A DNA stretch of 5,478 nucleotides from positions 1-5,478 of the forward strand of contig CALGAR010000057.1 in assembly GCA_937959285.1 (NCBI GenBank), written 5' to 3'. The DNA comes from an uncultured Bryobacterales bacterium (GTDB lineage: Bacteria > Acidobacteriota > Terriglobia > Bryobacterales > Bryobacteraceae). A model generated the notes under the pieces. It did not search any database, was not told the origin of the DNA, and was given only the letters and a program-made list of their open reading frames with translations. Both the position numbers and the translations under genes were made by a program. Below are positions 1 through 5,478 of this stretch, in pieces. Within the stretch, counting starts at the first letter, position 1, and each line of letters opens with the position of its first letter.

Positions 1-2015
1 GAGCCGGGCGGCAGGAAGAGCATGTCGCCGCGGCCAAGCAAGTGCTCCGCGCCCATGGTATCCAGCACCGTACGCGAGTCCACGCGGGTAGCGACGCGGA
101 AGCTGATGCGCGCCGGAAAGTTGGCTTTAATCAGACCGGTGATCACGTCGACGCTCGGGCGCTGGGTCGCCAGTACCAGATGCATCCCCACGGCCCGAGC
201 CATCTGAGCCAGGCGCGTCACACTCTCTTCGACGCCGGCTCGTTCGAGCATCATCAGATCCGCCAGCTCGTCGATGATGATCAAAATGTAGGGCAGGGGA
301 CGCAGTTCCTCTTTCTCCTGTAGTTCCCCGTCCTCTTCAAACAAGTGCCGCGGTTCGTTCTGGAGAGCTCGTACCTTCTTGTTGAACTGATCGATGTTCC
401 GGACGCCCTGCGACGCAAGCAGCTTCAGGCGCCGCTCCATCTCTAGAACCGCGTTCCGCAAGGCATTGGTGGCCTTCTTCGGATCCGTGATGACCGGAGT
501 CAGCAGGTGAGGAATTCCTTCGTAAAGGCCCATCTCGAGCCGCTTGGGGTCCACCATAATCATGCGCACCTCATCCGGCGTCGACTTGAAGAGGATCGAC
601 ATGATGAGCGTGTTGAGCATCACGCTCTTGCCGGATCCCGTCGAACCCGCGATCAGCAGGTGCGGCATCGTTTCGAGCGTCGTGACCTTGATGCGCCCGT
701 TGATGTCCTTGCCGAGCGAGATCGTCAACCGCGAAGGCGAGTTGCGGAATTCGTCGGACTCAAGGATTTGCCGGAGGCTGATGACCTCCATCTTGGAGTT
801 CGGCACTTCAATGCCAACGGTCGGCTTCCCCGGAATGCGCTCGATCAGAATCGACTCAGCCTGGAGGCCAAGGCAGAGATCCTCGCTAAGCGTCGTAATG
901 CGGCTGTATTTAATTCCGGCCTCGGGCTTGAATTCAAAGGTCGTGACAACAGGGCCGGGGTTAATCTGCACGACCGAGCCGAAGACGTTGAACTCCTCGA
1001 ACTTCGACTTAATGCGCGCCGCAATCTCCTTGAGCTCCTGGCTGTCGTACGCGTTCCGCGCGGGCGGCTCATTGAGCATGTCTGTCGGCGGCAGATCGTA
1101 GACCACGCGCTGCCGCCCCCGGGCAGGAGGCTCGGGTTTCCGCGTCGCGATGGAGATCGGCGCGGGAGCAGGCTGCGGGGCCGGAGCCGCGGTCTGTGGC
1201 TCGATATCTTCGATCGTCCGAATCGGAATCTCTTCCACTGAGGGTTGGGGCGCTTCCTCCCATGGAGGGGTGTCCTCGCCTTCCAAACGTATAGGCGGCA
1301 TGACGAGATCCTGCTCTTGCTCTTGCAGTTGCACTTGGGGAGCAGCAGGCTCCTCGGAAGCTTCCGCTTTTTTCGCCCGGGCTGCTTTTGCAGCCTTCTT
1401 TTCAGCCTTCCTGGCTGCCCGTTCACGAGACCGTTCCCGCCAGCGGTCCTGGAAGTTCCTCACTCGCGACAGCGGTCCTTCAAGCCAGCTCGCCGCCCGG
1501 GAAACGGAGAAAGCGGAGACAAGATAGAGCGACAGGATGAGGCAGGTCGCGGTAAAGAGGGCGGCTCCGATCGGATTCATCGAGTCCACCAGGGAATCGG
1601 CCAGAAGCACGCCGATCAATCCCCCTGCCGGGAGCACGCCGCCAAACGGCCGGAAGTCCGGCCCCAGGGAGAGCGCCGCAGAAAGGAATGCCAGGAGGCT
1701 CAGCGAGCCCGCGACTTTTATGAACGGAGCCTCGATTGGCCGGGAGCGCACCCACTTCCAGGCCAGCATGGTGAACAGAACGGGCAGAACGAAGGCGCCG
1801 AGGCCGAGGATCTGGAGGGCCAGATCGGCGACGTGGGCTCCGACGCGGCCGACGATGTTCTGAGGGCGCGCCGACTCCAGCGCAGCCGTATTGAACGACG
1901 GATCGTCGGGATGGTAGGAGACGAGCGCAAGCATCAATGCGATGCCCGCGAACAGAAACACTACTCCTACCGCTTCGTTGAGCCGAGCGTGTCGCGAAGG
2001 ACCGAGAATATTCAT
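1..2015 (-). CDS. ftsK: DNA translocase FtsK/SpoIIIE (C-terminus cut by window edge)
   Basis: FtsK is a septum-anchored hexameric ATPase that pumps chromosomal DNA during division and helps dimer resolution at dif with XerCD. The visible 671 codons run unbroken from ATG 2015-2013. Residues about 14-172 are hydrophobic, with four or five membrane segments (near 14-34, 60-90, 100-116, 127-145 and 150-172). Residues 185-225 are Arg/Lys/Ala/Glu-rich and probably helical. Residues 226-295 form a Glu/Gln then Pro/Ala linker, short compared with the E. coli one. The motor follows: Walker A GSTGSGKS at 457-464 (Lys463), MVDPKRLELGLYEGIPHL near 487-504, Walker B LIIIDELADLMM at 578-589 (Asp582, Glu583), then LATQRPSVDVITGLIKANFP and GRGDMLFLPPG up to the edge. 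Still missing are the end of the motor and the winged-helix gamma domain that reads KOPS-type sequences. The ATG is chosen because MNIL...RLNEAVG matches usual FtsK N-termini. The frame is open further upstream, to a TTG at 2114-2112, but the ATG is more likely. No good Shine-Dalgarno is visible. It is divergent from pyk. Confidence 0.97.
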   Translation of the reverse strand, partial: MNILGPSRHARLNEAVGVVFLFAGIALMLALVSYHPDDPSFNTAALESARPQNIVGRVGAHVADLALQILGLGAFVLPVLFTMLAWKWVRSRPIEAPFIKVAGSLSLLAFLSAALSLGPDFRPFGGVLPAGGLIGVLLADSLVDSMNPIGAALFTATCLILSLYLVSAFSVSRAASWLEGPLSRVRNFQDRWRERSRERAARKAEKKAAKAARAKKAEASEEPAAPQVQLQEQEQDLVMPPIRLEGEDTPPWEEAPQPSVEEIPIRTIEDIEPQTAAPAPQPAPAPISIATRKPEPPARGRQRVVYDLPPTDMLNEPPARNAYDSQELKEIAARIKSKFEEFNVFGSVVQINPGPVVTTFEFKPEAGIKYSRITTLSEDLCLGLQAESILIERIPGKPTVGIEVPNSKMEVISLRQILESDEFRNSPSRLTISLGKDINGRIKVTTLETMPHLLIAGSTGSGKSVMLNTLIMSILFKSTPDEVRMIMVDPKRLEMGLYEGIPHLLTPVITDPKKATNALRNAVLEMERRLKLLASQGVRNIDQFNKKVRALQNEPRHLFEEDGELQEKEELRPLPYILIIIDELADLMMLERAGVEESVTRLAQMARAVGMHLVLATQRPSVDVITGLIKANFPARISFRVATRVDSRTVLDTMGAEHLLGRGDMLFLPPG

Positions 2016-2016
2016 G

Positions 2017-2030
2017 CCGCCTGTTGGCGG
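2017..2030 (-). promoter_or_regulatory. Small hairpin abutting the ftsK start codon
   Basis: Read on the ftsK strand, CCGCC-AACA-GGCGG is a perfect 5-bp GC-only stem with a 4-base loop, ending one base before the ATG. Its right arm includes the only Shine-Dalgarno-like string nearby (AGGCGG), which sits too close to the ATG for ideal spacing. If it folds in the mRNA it would cover the initiation region and could lower ftsK translation. The inverted repeat is directly visible; the regulatory role is inference, and a 5-bp stem can occur by chance. Confidence 0.35.
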
Positions 2031-2092
2031 AGGGTAAGCCAGAGCGATTACCAGTATGCCAAAAAATAGCGCTTCGGTACACGCACGATTTA

Positions 2093-2111
2093 CACCTCCC
2101 CGAAGGGAGTG
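2093..2111 (-). promoter_or_regulatory. UUCG-capped stem-loop in the ftsK upstream region
   Basis: On the ftsK strand the sequence is CACTCCC-TTCG-GGGAGGTG. This gives a 5-bp stem closed as C(UUCG)G, a notably stable RNA tetraloop, and two further base pairs beyond a single bulged G in the 3' arm. It lies 78-96 bases upstream of the ftsK ATG. No run of T follows it, so it is not a typical intrinsic terminator. It would act in RNA only if ftsK transcription starts upstream of it, which the sequence does not establish. Confidence 0.4.
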
Positions 2112-2126
2112 CAATTTCCGTTACAG

Positions 2127-2140
2127 TGACATTGCTGTCA
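2127..2140. promoter_or_regulatory. Operator-like dyad between ftsK and pyk
   Basis: TGACA-TTGC-TGTCA is a perfect inverted repeat of 5-base arms around a 4-base spacer. It lies 13-26 bases upstream of a possible pyk -10 box, so it would cover the -35 position. A dimeric repressor or activator bound here could control pyk. I cannot assign it to a regulator family, and no regulator gene is present in the window. Confidence 0.35.
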
Positions 2141-2152
2141 TACGCGACAAGG

Positions 2153-2158
2153 CATAAT
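2153..2158 (+). promoter_or_regulatory. Possible -10 box for pyk
   Basis: CATAAT matches the sigma-70 consensus TATAAT at five of six positions. It would start transcription near 2165, leaving an untranslated leader of only about 12 bases before the pyk ATG. The -35 side is poor: TTGCTG at 2132-2137 is 15 bases away, and GTGACA at 2126-2131 (five of six matches) is 21 bases away. Neither spacing is ideal, so the promoter is tentative. Confidence 0.35.
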
Positions 2159-2176
2159 GGAATTAAATCCCCCATC

Positions 2177-3598
2177 ATGTCGAACACGAAAATCGTCGCC
2201 ACGCTCGGCCCGGCCAGTGATTCTCCCGAAATCATCCGTCAGCTTTTTGAAGCCGGCGTTGACGTTTTCAGACTCAACGCGTCTCACGGCACGCCGGAGG
2301 AGCATGTCCGGCGGATTCGCATGGTGCGGCAGCTCTCCGACGAACTCAACGCGCATATTGGCATCCTTTTGGATTTACAGGGGCCTAAGATTCGCCTGGG
2401 GAAGTTCGAAGGCGGGAAGGCGTACCTCGAAACAGGTTCGGAATTTGTGATCACGGTCGAGGACACGCTTGGCAATTCGAAGCGCGCGTCCACGAGCTAC
2501 TCCGACTTTGCAAATGACGTGCGCGAAGGCGACCGCGTCCTGCTCGCCGACGGCAGCGTGGAACTTCAGGTACTTTCGAGCGATGGCGTGAGCGCTCGTT
2601 GCCGTGTCGTCTCCGGCGGATGGGTGGGGGACCGCAAGGGGATCAATCTGCCGGGCGTTCAGGTCAGCACCCCGTCTCTCACTCGGAAGGATATGGCGGA
2701 CCTCCAGGTCGGTTTAGAGGCGGGTATCGACTTCGTGGCGCTGTCCTTTGTCCGTAAACCCAACGATGTCCTGCGGCTTCGCCTGTACCTCGAAGAAAAA
2801 GACGCGCATTTGCCGATTGTGGCGAAGATTGAGAAGCCCGAAGCCTGGCAAAATCTTGACGAGATTCTGGAGGAATCCGACGGAGTGATGGTGGCGCGCG
2901 GCGATTTGGGCGTCGAAATGGCGCTCGAGCGCGTCCCGTTCATCCAGAAGTCGATCATCGAGCGCGCCCGGCTCCACGGCAAGTTCGTCATCACCGCGAC
3001 CCAGATGCTCGAGTCGATGATCGAGCATCCCTATCCCACGAGGGCGGAGGTCAGCGACGTGGCCAATGCCATCTATGACGGCACGGATGCAGTGATGTTA
3101 TCGGCGGAAACCTCCGCGGGCAAGCATCCGGTGGAGGCGGGCCGCATGATGGAGCGCATCGCCCGGGAAGTCGAAAACTCGGTCCGCCGGCAGGGATTCA
3201 AAGATCCGCCCCATCGATCCAACCCGACGCAGGCTGAGATTGTAGCGGACGCGGCTTACCGGGCCGCTAGGACCGCAAACGCGGCAGCTATCGTTGTCTT
3301 TACAGCGAGCGGATTCAGTGCCCGTCTGGTTGCCCGGTACCGGCCGCCGGTACCCATCTACGCCTTCACTCAAAGCGCGGCCACTGCCCGGCAGCTTTCC
3401 CTGATCTTCGGTGTTTTCCCCGTGCTCGCTCCGCAGTTGACGTCAACCGACGAGATGCTGATGCAGATGGACCGCATACTGCTGGAACGGAAAGCGCTGA
3501 AGCCGCGGGATACCGTCGTCTTTGTCGCCGGACAGCCGATCGGCCGGCCGGGCAGCACGAATCTAATGAAACTGCATCGTATCGGCGAAGGCCGGTAG
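2177..3598 (+). CDS. pyk: Pyruvate kinase, predicted potassium-independent type
   Basis: This cytosolic enzyme converts phosphoenolpyruvate and ADP to pyruvate and ATP, the last step of glycolysis. The 473 residues are the usual length for bacterial enzymes without an extra C-terminal PEP-utiliser domain. The N-terminal part of the barrel carries KIVATLGPAS and RLNASHG (Arg32, Asn34, Ser36, His37), then LLDLQGPKIR (Asp66, Arg73). The B domain is about 77-166. The signature IVAKIEKPEAW gives Lys217 and metal ligand Glu219, ARGDLGVE gives Asp243, and ATQMLESM gives Thr275. The C-terminal allosteric-type domain, about 350-473, ends with GRPGSTNLMKLHRIG. Rabbit-muscle positions 113, 114, 117 and 120 correspond to Leu67, Gln68, Lys71 and Leu74, the set found in potassium-independent enzymes. 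The start 2177 is chosen because family members begin a few residues before KIVATLGP. The frame is open 51 codons upstream, but that part is unlike the family. The Shine-Dalgarno is absent or very weak (GGA 15 bases upstream). Confidence 0.98.
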   Translation: MSNTKIVATLGPASDSPEIIRQLFEAGVDVFRLNASHGTPEEHVRRIRMVRQLSDELNAHIGILLDLQGPKIRLGKFEGGKAYLETGSEFVITVEDTLGNSKRASTSYSDFANDVREGDRVLLADGSVELQVLSSDGVSARCRVVSGGWVGDRKGINLPGVQVSTPSLTRKDMADLQVGLEAGIDFVALSFVRKPNDVLRLRLYLEEKDAHLPIVAKIEKPEAWQNLDEILEESDGVMVARGDLGVEMALERVPFIQKSIIERARLHGKFVITATQMLESMIEHPYPTRAEVSDVANAIYDGTDAVMLSAETSAGKHPVEAGRMMERIAREVENSVRRQGFKDPPHRSNPTQAEIVADAAYRAARTANAAAIVVFTASGFSARLVARYRPPVPIYAFTQSAATARQLSLIFGVFPVLAPQLTSTDEMLMQMDRILLERKALKPRDTVVFVAGQPIGRPGSTNLMKLHRIGEGR

Positions 3599-3651
3599 CG
3601 GTCGCCTCGTAGGGAAAACGGCGGCAACAGTCCCGAAGCGATTTAACGCTC

Positions 3652-3666
3652 GCTTTGCAGCAAAGC
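3652..3666 (+). other. Small hairpin in the pyk to TPR-gene gap
   Basis: GCTTTG-CAG-CAAAGC is a perfect 6-bp inverted repeat with a 3-base loop, 53 bases after the pyk stop. The sequence after it (AGACATCTCG) has no T run, so it does not qualify as an intrinsic terminator. It could stabilise the pyk mRNA 3' end or be fortuitous. Apart from this hairpin and the ribosome site before the TPR gene, I see nothing in the 137-bp gap 3599-3735, and no convincing promoter. Confidence 0.3.
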
Positions 3667-3723
3667 AGACATCTCGCTCGAATTTTCTCTGGAACAAGAC
3701 GGCTGCTACTCCAGTCCATTCAC

Positions 3724-3728
3724 TGAGG
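3724..3728 (+). promoter_or_regulatory. Ribosome binding site of the TPR gene
   Basis: TGAGG lies seven bases before ATG 3736. This is the best-placed Shine-Dalgarno in the window and supports that start together with the signal peptide that directly follows. Confidence 0.55.
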
Positions 3729-3735
3729 CATCGTA

Positions 3736-4341
3736 ATGAGACTGTCGATAGCGATGGTAGCCGTTGCTTTGGGGGCTTCTCCCGGCCTCGCGCAGGATGT
3801 GGATCGCGGGGTGGAGCTCTATCAAGCGAGGAAATATGAAGATGCCGAGAAGGTGCTTCGTGTTGCGGCCGAAAAGGAGCCGAAAAACCCGCGGGTCCAG
3901 TACTATCTGGGCCTGACGCTCCTCGAGCGGAAGAAACCGCAGGAAGCTGAAGAAGCACTAAAAAAGGCTCGAGATGTCTCTCCCGACGATGTAAACGTCC
4001 TGGTTGCCCTCGCTCGCGCTTATACCGTGCAAAGGCGATTCGACCAGGCAGAGGAGACGTTGAAACAGGCGGCTGAACTGGACGCCGGCAACGCGGGGCT
4101 TCTCCTGGAGCGGGGAAAGCTGCAGCTTGCGCGTAAGCGGTATCAGGACGCTGTTCAAGACCTCGAGCAGGCGATTGAGCGCGAGCCCGGCAACGCCTAT
4201 GCACACTACTACGCGGGCTTGGCGTACAACGGACTCCGCCGCCGCGACAAAGCGCTTCATCATTTCGACGTGTTCCTCCGCCTCGCTCCCGATGCTCCCG
4301 AAGCTCCCCAAGTGCGTTCTCTGCTCGCCGCACTTCGATAG
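3736..4341 (+). CDS. Exported tetratricopeptide-repeat protein
   Basis: A 201-residue protein of unknown specific function. Residues 1-19 (MRLSIAMVAVALGASPGLA) form a signal peptide with a likely cleavage before Gln20, so the mature protein should be periplasmic. The rest is a run of five TPR units with the 34-residue period, near 21-51, 52-85, 86-119, 120-152 and 153-186. Each has the expected pattern, for example YYLGLTLLERKKPQEAEEAL and YYAGLAYNGLRRRDKALHHF, with Pro/Asn/Asp at the turns between repeats. A short helix (QVRSLLAALR) closes the protein. No catalytic domain or other motif is present, so it is probably a scaffold that binds a partner protein. The start is supported by the ribosome site at 3724-3728. 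The AsmA/TamB-like gene starts 16 bases after its stop on the same strand, which suggests co-transcription and a shared envelope role. That link is inference. Confidence 0.92.
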   Translation: MRLSIAMVAVALGASPGLAQDVDRGVELYQARKYEDAEKVLRVAAEKEPKNPRVQYYLGLTLLERKKPQEAEEALKKARDVSPDDVNVLVALARAYTVQRRFDQAEETLKQAAELDAGNAGLLLERGKLQLARKRYQDAVQDLEQAIEREPGNAYAHYYAGLAYNGLRRRDKALHHFDVFLRLAPDAPEAPQVRSLLAALR

Positions 4342-4348
4342 CTGAGCC

Positions 4349-4354
4349 GGGGGA
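4349..4354 (+). promoter_or_regulatory. Ribosome binding site supporting a TTG start
   Basis: GGGGGA ends three bases before TTG 4358. The spacing is short but workable. The next in-frame upstream stop is TGA 4343-4345 and no ATG or GTG lies between, so this purine run is the main support for initiation at 4358. Confidence 0.4.
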
Positions 4355-4357
4355 TCC

Positions 4358-5478
4358 TTGGCATACATTCGGCCGCTTGCAGGGGCGCTTGCTCTGGTAT
4401 TGATTCCCTCGTTCCACCCGCTGCTCTCGCAGGAACCCCGGGAGCCGATTGAAAGGTACATTCTTCGACGAATCAAAGAGATTGCCCTGGACAACGGCAT
4501 TGTCCTCGAGGCGGCCGGCATCACCTGGAACGCCTTCCATCTGTCGGCGACCATGCACGGCGTCTCCGTCGCCTCCGCGGCCGCTCCGGATTTCCCTGCA
4601 ATCGCGACTTTCGATCGCGCCACAGTGCGCATTGGCTTGGAGGACGCGGTTCATGGAGCGATCCGCATAGACTCCGTGGTTCTGGACAATGTTCGAATCC
4701 GCCTCGTTGTCGATGAGCGTGGCCGGAACAACATCCCGAAGATCCCGAAACGCCCTGAAAGAGAGAGGCGCATCGAGATCGATCACATCAATATCGGATC
4801 AGGATCTTTTGTCTACGAGGACCGGCAGCGCCGGCTGTTGCTGCGTCTTCCGAGCTGGCAGGCGGATGCCCAGCGCGACCTTGTGACAGACGAACATCTC
4901 ATCCGCTTTGAGACCCTCGCCCACAGCTCTGTTACCTGGCAGGGACGCGTGCAGCTTCTGGACCGCATCTCCGGTGATGTTGCCCTGCGTGACGACGGCA
5001 TCCGGATCGAGTCCTCCGTGTTCGTGAAAACACCAGAGTCCGATGTTGTCCTGACTGGCGCGCTATCGAACTTCGACGACCTCAAGGCGGACCTGGAATT
5101 CGCATCCAACGTGGATCTGCTGACGCTACTCGAGTTCTTCGGCGTCAAAGAGCGAATCGGGGGCACTGCGATCGCAAAGGGCAAGGCGACTGGCGATCTC
5201 GACCGGCTGCGGGTGCAGGCTAGGGTGGAAGCGCACGACGTTTCCTTTAGACAGTTTCGAGACATCGCGCTGTCGGCGAACGTGGACTATTCGCGCGCAA
5301 CAAACAGGGTCCGGCTAAAGGAGTTTGACGCAAGATCGCCGCTAGGACATGCTCGGGGCGACGGAACACTAGCGTTGACCCGGCGCGCAGGCGAATCTCT
5401 GCTGCGAGCGCGCGTGGATGGCGCGGATATTGAAGCCGTCATGCGCTTATTTGACACGCCGGTGCGGGTGGCGAGCCG
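4358..5478 (+). CDS. AsmA/TamB-like envelope protein, N-terminal part (C-terminus cut by window edge)
   Basis: The open frame gives 373 codons and continues past the right edge. Residues 7-24 form a hydrophobic stretch containing two prolines, which could be a signal peptide ending near LLS-QEP or a weak membrane anchor. Then comes an IERYILRRIKEIALDNGIVLEAAGI segment typical of the start of AsmA-like proteins, followed by repeated beta-strand units. Recognisable pieces are VVLDNVRIRLVVDERGRNNIP (about 107-127), INIGSGSFVYEDRQRRLLLR, and a Gly-rich GGTAIAKGKATGDLDRLRVQ stretch near 268-287. This last piece is followed by alternating polar and hydrophobic strands, as in TamB repeats. Such proteins form long hydrophobic grooves across the periplasm, moving phospholipid or aiding outer-membrane protein assembly. 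Full-length TamB-type proteins often exceed 1,000 residues, so most of it is probably outside. The start is TTG 4358; in-frame TTG 4400 would lose most of the hydrophobic leader. The C-terminal domain that would separate TamB from other AsmA-like families is not visible, so no symbol is given. Confidence 0.75.
   Translation, partial: MAYIRPLAGALALVLIPSFHPLLSQEPREPIERYILRRIKEIALDNGIVLEAAGITWNAFHLSATMHGVSVASAAAPDFPAIATFDRATVRIGLEDAVHGAIRIDSVVLDNVRIRLVVDERGRNNIPKIPKRPERERRIEIDHINIGSGSFVYEDRQRRLLLRLPSWQADAQRDLVTDEHLIRFETLAHSSVTWQGRVQLLDRISGDVALRDDGIRIESSVFVKTPESDVVLTGALSNFDDLKADLEFASNVDLLTLLEFFGVKERIGGTAIAKGKATGDLDRLRVQARVEAHDVSFRQFRDIALSANVDYSRATNRVRLKEFDARSPLGHARGDGTLALTRRAGESLLRARVDGADIEAVMRLFDTPVRVAS

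Noticed and set aside
507..1241. A 244-codon open frame on the plus strand inside ftsK.
   Set aside because: It is antisense to the conserved FtsK linker and motor, is rich in Arg, Asp and His, and resembles no family. ftsK clearly occupies the other strand.
845..1426. A 193-codon open frame on the minus strand overlapping ftsK in another frame.
   Set aside because: It is extremely Arg/Ser/Pro-rich and is a frame-shifted reading of the FtsK linker region. The true frame is continuous, so there is no frameshift to explain.
2016..2114. A possible N-terminal extension of ftsK from TTG 2114, which reads as a hydrophobic stretch.
   Set aside because: The ATG at 2015 gives a family-like N-terminus. 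The extension has no good ribosome site and crosses the UUCG hairpin. It is not excluded outright.
2024..2176. A 51-codon in-frame extension of pyk starting at ATG 2024.
   Set aside because: It is unlike any pyruvate kinase N-terminus, covers the putative promoter and dyads, and reaches almost to the ftsK ATG. The start at 2177 gives the normal family length.
3334..3354. Two copies of the 8-base palindrome CCGGTACC five bases apart inside pyk.
   Set aside because: They encode Arg-Tyr-Arg-Pro-Pro-Val-Pro in a normal part of the C-terminal domain. High-GC codon choice explains them.
3652..3666. An intrinsic terminator for pyk.
   Set aside because: The hairpin is real but short and has no T run after it, so the terminator call is not supported.
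3563..4786. A 407-codon open frame on the minus strand.
   Set aside because: It lies opposite the end of pyk, the whole TPR gene and the start of the AsmA-like gene. Its translation is Arg-rich and low in recognisable motifs, as expected for an antisense shadow in GC-rich DNA.

Overview
The window is ordinary chromosomal DNA from a GC-rich bacterium (roughly 60% G+C by eye). It holds four protein genes, two of which run off the edges, and no RNA gene, mobile element, CRISPR array or repeat family that I can see. The style fits a Gram-negative lineage, and Acidobacteriota is my best guess. That guess rests on an FtsK with a short Pro/Glu/Gln linker, a signal-peptide TPR protein, and an AsmA/TamB-like envelope protein that implies an outer membrane. 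There is no marker gene to prove it.

Left part (1-2015, minus strand): most of a gene for the FtsK/SpoIIIE DNA translocase. It has an N-terminal membrane domain, a basic then acidic/proline-rich linker, and a motor domain with intact Walker A and B motifs. The C-terminal end, including the DNA-reading gamma domain, lies beyond base 1.

Centre: a 161-bp divergent intergenic region (2016-2176) separates ftsK from pyk. It carries three separate short inverted repeats: one against the ftsK start codon, one that would form a UUCG-capped hairpin in an ftsK leader, and one operator-like dyad just upstream of a possible pyk -10 box. The pyk gene (2177-3598, plus strand) encodes a complete 473-residue pyruvate kinase. 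Its active-site neighbourhood has the Lys117-type residues that mark potassium-independent enzymes.

Right part (plus strand): after a 137-bp gap comes a small exported protein of five TPR repeats (3736-4341). Sixteen bases later a large AsmA/TamB-like gene begins, probably at a TTG codon (4358), and runs past the right edge. These two look like one transcription unit for an envelope function. Pyruvate kinase and FtsK have no evident functional link to it beyond adjacency. I did not find an exotic undescribed system. The items most worth a second look are the structured divergent promoter region, the potassium-independence signature, and the TPR plus AsmA-like pair.
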